Below, piece after piece: positions 15,775 through 23,002 of a DNA stretch of 23,002 nt. The DNA lies in NCBI GenBank assembly GCA_001275005.1, contig JWZX01002563.1, positions 1-23,002 of the forward strand, read 5' to 3'. Both the position numbers and the translations under genes were made by a program. Position 1 is the first letter of the stretch, and the number at the start of each line of letters is the position of its first letter. Under the pieces are notes generated by a model. It had not been told where the DNA came from and ran no database searches. It saw only the letters and a list, made by a program, of their open reading frames with translations. Origin of the DNA: Chrysochromulina tobinii (lineage: Eukaryota; Haptophyta; Prymnesiales; Chrysochromulinaceae).

Positions 15775-17219
15775 ATGATGGCCGACGCCGCGGCCAGTGG
15801 TGCTCTCTTAACAGCCCAGCGCGATGTCGACGCGGCGTACGCGCTGCTCGACGACGTCATCCCAGCGGGCGGTGAGGAGGAGCGCACCACGCGGATGGCG
15901 CTTGCGAGGGATCGCGCGCTCGCGGCAGTCGAAGCTGCTGAGGCCGCAGAGGACGAGGTGGAGGTTGCAACCAAGACGGACCGCCGTTCGGTGCAGGCAC
16001 GGCTTCTCTACCTGCGCGGCAAGGCCACGGCATCCTCCGACGAGGGGCGGCTGAGCACCAGCGCCGAGCGCCATCTTTCCGCCGCAGTCAAGCTGGACCC
16101 ATCGTTGCTCGACGCATGGAACTGCCTCGGAGAGTGCTTCTGGGCGCGCGGCGCGCTTGAGCTTGCGCGGCACACCTTTCAGGCGGCGCTCGAGCACGAC
16201 CGTAATGCGGCCACGCTCCGCCACCTTTCGATGCTGCTGCGCGCCTTGAGCCAGCACGAGGGCGCCGTCGAGACGCTGCTTGCCGAGAGCGTGTCTCTCG
16301 CGAAAGAGTCGGTGCGGCTCGACACCTCGTCGGCCAAGAACTGGGCCGGGCTCGGCGCGGCGCACCTGTCGCTCCACGTCCACGTCTCGTCCGAGGCGGA
16401 GGACCTCCACCTCGCCCACCGCGCCTTCAAGCAGGCGGTCAAGGTGGCCGAGCGGGTGGATGCGACCATCCTCGTCAACCATGCGACGGTGCTCGCGATG
16501 CTCGATGGGCCCCTCGTGGTCGATGCACAACGCCTTGCAAGCGCTCACCACGGCGCTCCCTCCTCCTCCCACAGGTGCTCGCGATGCTCGATGGGCCTGG
16601 GGAGGCGCTGCGACTCTTCACGACCGCGCACGACCTTGACCCGAGTCTCGGTGCGCTGCACAAGCGCGCCGACGTGTGGGCCGCCGTCAGCCGGTGCGGC
16701 GAGGCCATCAACCTCCTTTCGGGCTCCAAGGGACTCAAACGCCTCTCCTCGCTCGTGGCTGACTTGCCCGTGCCGTTGCCGGGCGCGCTGCCGCCCACGC
16801 CGCTCTCGAGCCTGGCGCAGGGCGAGAACCCTGATACGGTGATCCTAGTCAAGGTGGTCGTCGCCGTGCCGCTTGTGGGAGGCGGCCCCGTCACCGGGCT
16901 TCGTCACCATGCCGCCCACCAGACGCTCGTTGTCGCCGACGCGACGGAGCAGCTGATGGCGCTGACGCTCTACGCCGTGCGCGGCCTGCCTGTGCTCGAA
17001 GCGGGCGCGACGCTCGAGATCCGTGAGCCCTTCCTCGTGCGCATCGAGGCCTCCCCCTTTTGGCAGGAGCCAGCTTCGGACGCCACCGCCACTGGCGCCA
17101 AGGCGCCTGTGGCGGGCTACAACTTGCTCCGCGTCGAGAGGCCGACCACTCAGCTGCGCATCGACGGCGGGGTCGTTCGCTCAGCTCTCCGCACTCGCCC
17201 GAATAGCTTGGCGAGGTAG
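15775..17219 (+). CDS. TTC5: TTC5 (TPR protein with C-terminal OB fold; exons 15775-16488 and 16575-17219)
   Basis: The spliced product is 452 residues, close to the 440 of human TTC5/Strap. TTC5 recognises nascent tubulins at the ribosome and triggers tubulin mRNA decay; it was also described as a p300 cofactor. TPR helices run from about residue 75 to 290, with a clear unit LLDAWNCLGECFWARGALELARHTFQAAL and later SAKNWAGLGAAHLSLHVHV and LFTTAHDLDPSLGALH. Residues about 325-430 form the family OB fold (VVVAVPLVGG, then an LVVADATEQLMALTLYAV strand pair). ATG 15775 is followed at once by a second ATG at 15778; either could start. Two offset frames meet at a phase-0 GT-AG intron bounded by a 24-bp direct repeat. 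Confidence 0.88.
16489..16574 (+). other. TTC5 intron, 86 bp, phase 0, bounded by a 24-bp direct repeat
   Basis: The intron begins GTGCTCGCGATG and ends CTCCCACAG. The 24 bases at 16488-16511 recur exactly at 16574-16597, so the first bases of the intron copy the first bases of the next exon. Removing it gives HATVLAMLDGPGEALRLF with no residues lost or repeated. Confidence 0.8.
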
Positions 17220-17536
17220 ATCACTTGATCATCGCCTTGTGTCCGTCCCACATGTGGCCACACAATGGATGCATTACGTTCCACAGGGCAGTTGGAGACG
17301 CACAGGCCCGCAGGCGGGCCCAACAGCCGACGACATCAGAAGTGTTCGCGAGACGGAGAGCGAAATTTAGCGCACGAGACACACAAGACACCGCACGCTT
17401 CCCCAACCTCCGCCCTCGCGTGACCGGACATATTCACAATTCTCAAGTTCCAGTTCACGCGGTGTGAATGGTCAATGGTGTGCCTCTCTGAATCTACTCC
17501 AGCCTCGTCGCTCGTGCGGAGTTGACGGAAAAGGTC
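17220..17536. other. Intergenic region TTC5-methyltransferase gene
   Basis: A 317-bp gap between tandem genes. No gene, RNA or clear motif was recognised. Confidence 0.4.
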
Positions 17537-19153
17537 ATGGGTGGCCGGAACAAGCGTTCGCGTGCTGTCGTCGATGAAGAGGAGACCGCCGCGTGGATTG
17601 CTGCTGTCTCTGGGCAAGTCGAGACGCAAGCTGCACCGCCGCCTGTATCTCCCGATTGGCCAGCACCTGCAGCAGCATTTGCAGCTCGTATGCTGGCGCT
17701 CGCCAGCACCGCCACCAGGCCAAGGCCGTCAGTGTCTGCGGCATTCGGCCTTGCTGCAATTCTACGAATGGCTCTCGCATTCAGGTTCAGAGTGCCTGAA
17801 TGGTTTAATGCCATCGAAGCCACGCTCAGCGACCACATCCGTACGCTGCGGTCAGAGGACATCATATTCAGCGAGTCAGCCCGCGCTTTCTACGGCAGCG
17901 GTGGAGCATCCATGCCAGGAACGGTTGCACCCAGTCTGCGTGATCTGAAAGCACGCGCAGCGCTCGACGCGCTGCTCTTCGCGTTGTGGGCGCTCGCAGC
18001 GCGTCGAAAACAGCGCGTCCCGCATCCAGTGCGTGTGACGGATGCTATTGAGCGGGTCTTGCTTGCCTCGGAAGAGGGTGGACGGGCCGTACGACGGGTG
18101 CTTCGCCTAGACTCGGAAGTGGCAACGTCATGGGGTGCAGCCGCCCCCTCAAATGCCAATCCGGTCTGGCTGCCTGGCGCGAGTGCGCTGCTTCGGCTTC
18201 TGCGTGCTCGTTGGGTCGAGGCGATCGTGTTGCTCGAGCAGCTCGCAGCGAGCGCTGGTGCAGACGCCGTCGACGTAAGTGTGGCCCAGGGGAACGCTGG
18301 AGCGCGGCTGCGGGCGGCCCTCCACCGCTGGTGGTGCACAGGGCGCGACTGCGGCGCCCGGCACATGTCTTTCGCGGTCCCGAGCCCCGGAGTGATCCGT
18401 CAGATCTGTGGGGAGCACGGCTCGATCGTCGAGCTAGGCGCGGGGAACGGCTACTGGTCCACGCTCTGCCAGCGGCACCTCGCGAGCCGCGGCGCTCGCA
18501 TTTGGGCACTCGATATCTCGCCGCCGCCGCCTTGGCACCAAAAGGTGTGGCGGCGCCCGCGTGCGCGTGTATGCTTTGGGAGCGCGGAGGATCTCGGGAG
18601 CCGGGAGATTGCGAGCGCTGAGACGTTACTCTTGTGCATGCCCTCGCCCGGCGAGTCGACGCTCGCGGAGGACGCACTGCGCGCCTTCCGCGGGCCTAGA
18701 GTAGCCTACGTTGGGGAGTGGGGCACAGGCATGACAGGCACGCTGGCGTTCCATACGACCCTGACTCATGAGTTCAGACTAGTGGCCGCCGTACCGCTGC
18801 CTGCGATGCTGCAGACGCGCGTGGCGTTGCACGTCTTCGAGCGGCTGCGTGGGGCCGCTGAGGGCGCTCCTCCTGCCAAGGCCCACCAAGTGTGCGCCGT
18901 GTGCGGTTCAGCCGCGACCTTGAGGCAGTGCCCGTGGTCGCGCAGCCTCATCGCATGCAGTGACAAATGCTGGCGCGCGGCAGAGGCGAAGCACCTCGCA
19001 CTTCTCGAGTTCGCCTTTTGTGGGGCACGCTGCACGGATCGACCGGCGTTTGAGGTGTGGGATCCGGTGGGGTGGCTCGAGGCTGGCCAGGCCAGCGAGC
19101 GCGACTGGTTTGCACTGGCCGAGGCAACGCCGCAGCCCGAGAGGCTCACTTAA
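17537..19153 (+). CDS. SAM methyltransferase-like protein with C-terminal MYND-like zinc motif
   Basis: A 538-residue intronless frame. Residues 1-230 are Ala/Arg-rich and helical, with no family recognised. Residues 295-306 read GSIVELGAGNGY, a clear motif I of class I SAM-dependent methyltransferases (ExGxGxG form), followed by a WALDIS strand with the acidic residue expected to bind the SAM ribose. The strands LLLCMPSPGES and VAYVGEWG follow. Residues 453-486 carry C453xxC456, C465, C474xxxC478 and H486, matching a MYND finger that lacks one Cys and the final Cys. The substrate is unknown. A MYND finger after a methyltransferase fold is unlike the SMYD order, where it is inserted in a SET domain. 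ATG 17537 was chosen; no upstream ATG exists in the frame. It is convergent with the vWA gene. Confidence 0.8.
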   Translation: MGGRNKRSRAVVDEEETAAWIAAVSGQVETQAAPPPVSPDWPAPAAAFAARMLALASTATRPRPSVSAAFGLAAILRMALAFRFRVPEWFNAIEATLSDHIRTLRSEDIIFSESARAFYGSGGASMPGTVAPSLRDLKARAALDALLFALWALAARRKQRVPHPVRVTDAIERVLLASEEGGRAVRRVLRLDSEVATSWGAAAPSNANPVWLPGASALLRLLRARWVEAIVLLEQLAASAGADAVDVSVAQGNAGARLRAALHRWWCTGRDCGARHMSFAVPSPGVIRQICGEHGSIVELGAGNGYWSTLCQRHLASRGARIWALDISPPPPWHQKVWRRPRARVCFGSAEDLGSREIASAETLLLCMPSPGESTLAEDALRAFRGPRVAYVGEWGTGMTGTLAFHTTLTHEFRLVAAVPLPAMLQTRVALHVFERLRGAAEGAPPAKAHQVCAVCGSAATLRQCPWSRSLIACSDKCWRAAEAKHLALLEFAFCGARCTDRPAFEVWDPVGWLEAGQASERDWFALAEATPQPERLT

Positions 19154-19685
19154 GGTACCTAAGGCTCGCCGTGAGCCTGAGTGAGCCTGAGCGGGGAACC
19201 GGGAGCGCAAGCAACCTGCCACCCTCCGCGGAGCGGGCAACGTCGATGCCGGTGGCCCGTGCGCGGCGTTACGTTCTTGCTATCTTGCGCGGGCGGGGCC
19301 GCCGCCCTCGGCCCGTCGGGCGCGCCTGTGCCGGGGCTCTGGCCCCTGGGGTTGCCCTTATCGATTGCCCTTACGGGCGGTTGCCTGGCCGGTAAAAAGC
19401 CTCAGGACGCGAGTGAGAGTTTCATATTTCGGATCATACACCCGCAGCAATACACGCAGTCACGCACCGAGTCCATAGGTGTACCGGCGCTGTACACGTC
19501 GACTGTCGGGGGGCGGGGGCGGCGGTACGGACCCGGTACCGGTCTTTTAGCTCGTCCAGTCCGCAGTCGCCTCTCTGGTCAGACCCACCCACAGACGTCG
19601 AGATCCGCGCCCGCGCACTCCCAGTACCCTGGCGCCCGTGCCCCCGAAGGTCTTGGACGCACTGCCGACCGAACCCTGACGCCGA
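19154..19685. other. Intergenic region between convergent methyltransferase and vWA genes
   Basis: The 532-bp gap should hold both 3' ends. It has a short tandem GTGAGCCTGA duplication near 19171-19190 and G-rich runs near 19506-19524 that could form a quadruplex. No tRNA, rRNA or protein gene was recognised. Confidence 0.45.
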
Positions 19686-22600
19686 TCACACGCGCCGGGC
19701 GAGCGCCGCGGCCGCCTCTGTCATCGCCTTGATGAAGACGTCGGGGTAGCCTTTGGCCTCGAGATCACGCACACAGACGCCCGCGCGGAGCAGTGACGTG
19801 GCAGCCTCGATCGCGAGGCTCTCCGTTGGCAGCGCCATCCCGAGCGCTAGCCGAATCGGATGGAGCTCGTCCGCCTCGAGTGCCGCGCGCAGTCGCGCGG
19901 CGTCGCTCCGCGCGGCGCGTGCCGTCGGGGGGAGGGCTTTGGTGGCCGCGAGCGTGCTCTTGGCCGTCGCGAGCTCGGCACGGAGCATCTTCACCGCCTC
20001 GGCGGCACTCATGCCATCCTCGTCCTCGTCCATGTCGCCCATCATGCCCTCGTCTTCGAGCGCCGCGGACGCCGCCTCCACCTCTGCCTCCAGGGCGTCG
20101 ACTCGCTCCGCGGCCGCTTTGAGCACCTCGTCGCGCTCAGCCTCAGCCACGGCGACCGCCGCGGCGGTGGGCGCGCGCAGCATGCTCGCGGCCGCGTCGA
20201 TCGATTCGCGCAGGCTCGCCGTGAGCGTGGCGGAGAGCGCCGAGACTGTCTGTCCGTCAAAGGTCTGCACGCCCGGCGTGTCGACGCTGGGAGCGATCAG
20301 AGAGCATAGCGCCGTAGTGAGCGAGCCGAGGATGGCCGCTTTGAACTGGCCCACGCCGCTCTCGATAGGAAGCACGCCGAAGCCTGCGCCGCTCGTGTTG
20401 GTGCGCGCGTACACCTCACCGAACATCTTGAACATCGTGTCCGTGTACCCACAGAGCTTGGTGCACAGAAGGTCGACGCCGTGGTCGACGGCGAGGCGCG
20501 AGAGCATCTCGGGGAGCGGCGTGTGCTGGTCAGGGCACATGCCGCCTGGGAAGTCGTCGCCGCCGCCATCCCGGCCGCTGAAGCCGTGTGCTGGCGCGTC
20601 GGCGATGAAGACGCACACGCGCACATCGCCGCGCCAGCTGAAGCGGTTGATGGCCTCGATGGCGATGAGAACGTCCTCGGGGCCGTCGCCACCTCCACTC
20701 GCATCCTCGCGACTGATGACGCGCGTAATCTCGTCGGCCTGAGCCATCTCGACGAAATCGGCGGTGACCACTCTGCCATTCACGGGCCGATCACGCTCGC
20801 CCCAATCGCGGTAGCCACAGAAGGCCACGCGCACCGTCGCGACCGCGAGCTCGTCGCGCAGCGAGCGGATGATCGAAGCCACGTGGCTCCTGCACTGAGC
20901 GAGCCACGAGCCCATCGAGCCCGTCAGGTCGAGAACGAAGCACACATCGATCGTCTCCGAGCCACGGGGCGGCAGGGGGCGCAGCCCGGTGCGCGGCAAA
21001 AAGGGCACGCCACCGGAAGATGCGCCGAGCGTCTCTCGCACGCGATGGACGAGGAGCAGCCGCATACCCTCCGCCTTGAGCAGATTGACTGTCCGGTTGA
21101 GAGCCTCGGGGTCCGCCGACGATGCGAAGCTCGAGCAGATGACGACAATGTCGCCGGCGCCCAGTGTGTCCGGCCGGCCGACACTCCGTCCGACACTCCC
21201 GAGCATCGCCTTGCCGCCCGCGAGCAGCCGTGCCGTCTCGGGCGGCGCCGCGCCGGAGCGCTCCCATCGCAATGCCATCGCGCGCTCGAGGAAGCTCTCG
21301 AAGTCTGGAAGCATGGGCGCGGGCGCGCTGGCTGCGGCGGACTCGGAGGAGGCTGCTGCGCCCGAGGCGGCGCCCGGGAAGGGCCCGTCGCTGATGTCCA
21401 CAACGGGTGGCTCATCCGTCACGTCGATCAGATGGCCATCGAGCGCGACGAAGGGCAGGTCCTGCGACCGTGCGAGCAAAAAGGCGGCGAGCAGCAGCTC
21501 ACGGGGCACGCGGCCCGTACCGTCGACTGAGAGCACGACAGGCAGCGCCGGCAGCCTTGTGCCTTCCGAGAGCCTACAGATCGCCTCGGCTGCCGGCCCA
21601 CTCGGCTTCACAACCATTGCTGCCACCTCCGCCACCTCCTCGGAGCCGTCAGTGCTGCCCGCCGCCGCTGCCACCGCCTCTGCCGCCGCCTCTGCCGGCA
21701 CCTTCTCGCCCTTTCGGTTCGACGATCGGAGTTGGCCAAGGAGGGCTTCGGCCTTAGCGACGAGCGCGGCGCGCTGCTCCTTGAGAGAGACGATCGCCTT
21801 GGCGATGCGCCGAGGCATCAGGTGGAGCGACTCATCAGGCTCGTCGGCCTCCTCGAGCGCCTCCGCCGCCGCACGCACAAGATCGTCTAGATCAGGCACC
21901 GCGTTGGTCGAGCGCGCCATCGCCCTTTTCCAGCGCTCCGCCGCACGAGGGTCCTTCATGATCGCCTTGCGGCACTTGGCGAGCGCGCCCTTTGGGGCCT
22001 TGGCGAACTGGATGGCGTCCAGCCGCTGAGCAGCCAGCAGCGGCTCGAGCAGGTGGCCCGCCTCGGTCAGCCTCTTGTTGAGAGCACTCCGGAGCCGACG
22101 GTAGGCGGCGCGCAACGAGTGTTTGTCAGCGTCCGGGCGTGCAAGCTCGAGCAACGTCGCGATCCGGTCGGCAAGGAGCTTATTCTTGGCGGCCTCAGCC
22201 GCCTTGGTAGTGCCGCTGTGCCGGCCCTCGTGCGGCGCGTACTTGGCCGCGGACGAGGGCAACTTCTCCTCGTCCGCCGCATCCTTAGCCATCTGCTCCG
22301 CAAAGAGCGTGCAGATGGCGTCCACGGTCGGAATGTCCTCGATCTCGATGCCCCCCGAGTCGGCGGGGAGAAGCTGTTCCGCCAGTACGAGCAAGTCACG
22401 CCAGCTGCCGTAGAGCGGCACGAATGGGAGCACCAGCTTGATGGCTTCCGGGTCGTGGATGCTAATTGCCCTCAATACGACCCGAAGCAGCTTTCGCTCG
22501 CCGGCGCCCATGCCTGCGGCCTGTGAAGCCGCGTGGTTACGTCGCTTGAAGGCGATCAAGAGGGCGAGGCACAGGTACTCACGCGCCGGCACGCCGTCGA

Positions 22601-22808
22601 GGCGCGCGCGCGCTATGAGCGCCAGGATGACGTTCTCAGTCTCCATCTCCTCATCTCGCGAGGCCACATCGAGGGCAACCAGGAGATCGTCAAGAGGCGG
22701 GGGGGTGCCGTTGCCATCCTCCTCGTCGGTGCGCTGGCGCTTCACGTCAGGCATCTCAGTGACCGTGACCGTAGCCGAGGAGGAGGAGGAAGCGCGGCAC
22801 GCTGACAT
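19686..22808 (-). CDS. DUF2828-like protein fused to an intact vWA domain
   Basis: A 1040-residue intronless frame. Residues 20-370 match the DUF2828 (TROVE-like) helical region in order: VPLYGSWRDLLVLAEQ near 135-150, KYAPHEGR near 193, then YRRLRSALNKRLTEAGHLLE and IQFAKAPKGALAKCRKAI. Near 440-580 comes a segment shaped like the usual DUF2828 C-terminal vWA, but its metal site reads VLSVDGTGR instead of DxSxS. Residues about 615-825 form a second vWA with an intact MIDAS start, VLDLTGSMGSW (D627), and VRVAFCGYRDWG, resembling the vWA of Dictyostelium-type alpha-kinase VwkA; no kinase domain follows. Residues about 880-950 are coiled coil. ATG 22808 was chosen; ATG 22751 (MPDVKRQR) is possible. 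Role unknown; RNA binding plus metal-dependent protein binding is an inference from the domains. Confidence 0.8.
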   Translation of the reverse strand: MSACRASSSSSATVTVTEMPDVKRQRTDEEDGNGTPPPLDDLLVALDVASRDEEMETENVILALIARARLDGVPAREYLCLALLIAFKRRNHAASQAAGMGAGERKLLRVVLRAISIHDPEAIKLVLPFVPLYGSWRDLLVLAEQLLPADSGGIEIEDIPTVDAICTLFAEQMAKDAADEEKLPSSAAKYAPHEGRHSGTTKAAEAAKNKLLADRIATLLELARPDADKHSLRAAYRRLRSALNKRLTEAGHLLEPLLAAQRLDAIQFAKAPKGALAKCRKAIMKDPRAAERWKRAMARSTNAVPDLDDLVRAAAEALEEADEPDESLHLMPRRIAKAIVSLKEQRAALVAKAEALLGQLRSSNRKGEKVPAEAAAEAVAAAAGSTDGSEEVAEVAAMVVKPSGPAAEAICRLSEGTRLPALPVVLSVDGTGRVPRELLLAAFLLARSQDLPFVALDGHLIDVTDEPPVVDISDGPFPGAASGAAASSESAAASAPAPMLPDFESFLERAMALRWERSGAAPPETARLLAGGKAMLGSVGRSVGRPDTLGAGDIVVICSSFASSADPEALNRTVNLLKAEGMRLLLVHRVRETLGASSGGVPFLPRTGLRPLPPRGSETIDVCFVLDLTGSMGSWLAQCRSHVASIIRSLRDELAVATVRVAFCGYRDWGERDRPVNGRVVTADFVEMAQADEITRVISREDASGGGDGPEDVLIAIEAINRFSWRGDVRVCVFIADAPAHGFSGRDGGGDDFPGGMCPDQHTPLPEMLSRLAVDHGVDLLCTKLCGYTDTMFKMFGEVYARTNTSGAGFGVLPIESGVGQFKAAILGSLTTALCSLIAPSVDTPGVQTFDGQTVSALSATLTASLRESIDAAASMLRAPTAAAVAVAEAERDEVLKAAAERVDALEAEVEAASAALEDEGMMGDMDEDEDGMSAAEAVKMLRAELATAKSTLAATKALPPTARAARSDAARLRAALEADELHPIRLALGMALPTESLAIEAATSLLRAGVCVRDLEAKGYPDVFIKAMTEAAAALARRV

Positions 22809-22885
22809 GATTTTCTGGTGCGAGGCGCTCGAGCTTGGAAAGTGTTCGGGACGACGAAGTCGCGTGCAGAAGTCGCGCACTTCTG
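22809..22885 (-). promoter_or_regulatory. Leader between the repeated element and the vWA gene
   Basis: A 77-bp stretch between copy B of the dispersed element and ATG 22808. It is probably the proximal 5'UTR of the vWA gene. It shares no clear sequence with the corresponding 52-bp leader at 8924-8975. Confidence 0.4.
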
Positions 22886-22972
22886 TGCTGCTGCTGTGAA
22901 ACACACAACGCGCGCGCGCGCGCTCTCCGGACCCCCAAGCACGGGGGCCGCTATCGCAATGGACGGAGGCGT
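22886..22972 (-). repeat. Copy B of the 86/87-bp dispersed element (inverted copy at 8838-8923)
   Basis: The reverse complement of this segment aligns to 8838-8923 over its whole length at about 92% identity. Differences are one extra G in the GGGGG run, four substitutions in the next part, and two T/C changes that turn GTGCGTG into a pure CG run. The element points towards the vWA gene and ends 77 bp before its ATG. The remaining 30 bp to the window edge do not match the flank of copy A. Confidence 0.85.
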
Positions 22973-23002
22973 GGCCGACACAGCCTGCTATTACACAGGC
23001 CG

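Noticed and set aside
20481-22029. Long plus-strand ORFs (up to 349 residues) between 19753 and 22899
   Set aside because: They are antisense to the vWA gene and arise from high GC content; they lack domains and consist mainly of Ser/Arg/Ala runs.

Overview
This window is nuclear DNA from a GC-rich, flagellated, single-celled eukaryote, probably a haptophyte-like microalga. The lineage is inferred from base composition, short sparse GT-AG introns, and a Trp-rich coiled-coil repeat family that I associate with phytoplankton genomes. The eukaryotic origin itself is firm. The genes include a TRAPPII subunit, a VAP protein of the ER, an axonemal DRC11, a dynein-type thioredoxin and TTC5. There is no operon structure, CRISPR array, rRNA, tRNA or recognisable transposase gene.

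Layout. 1-1541 (-) is the 5' part of a Trp-rich coiled-coil repeat protein that runs off the left edge. It is divergent from a small coiled-coil ORF at 1721-2134 (+). 2603-3154 (-) is a Cys-rich, probably zinc-binding protein, divergent from TRAPPC9/Trs120 at 3440-8576 (+, one 70-bp intron). 8976-9973 (+) is a coiled-coil protein with one intron. 10257-12794 (+) is DRC11/IQCA1. 13276-14085 (-) is a three-exon thioredoxin-like protein of the NME8/dynein light chain type, with a (CAG)19 tract in its second intron. 14384-15328 (+) is VAP, with an RDEL C-terminus and a pair of compensating frame changes. 15775-17219 (+) is TTC5, with one 86-bp intron. 17537-19153 (+) is a methyltransferase-like protein with a MYND-like zinc motif. 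19686-22808 (-) is a DUF2828-like plus von Willebrand A protein.

Two themes link the genes. One is the flagellum and microtubules: DRC11, the dynein-type thioredoxin, and TTC5 (tubulin mRNA autoregulation), with coiled-coil proteins of unknown role nearby. The other is membrane traffic and ER contact sites: TRAPPC9 and VAP. Eukaryotic neighbours need not be functionally linked, so this grouping is only suggestive.

The most notable non-coding signal is an 86/87-bp element at 8838-8923 and, inverted and about 92% identical, at 22886-22972. Each copy lies 52-77 bp upstream of the start codon of an otherwise unrelated gene and points in that gene's direction. It looks like a shared promoter/5'UTR module or a small mobile element. 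Other unusual points are the TTC5 intron bounded by an exact 24-bp direct repeat, the VAP protein predicted to expose an RDEL signal in the ER lumen, and the fusion of a DUF2828-type region with a second, intact vWA domain.
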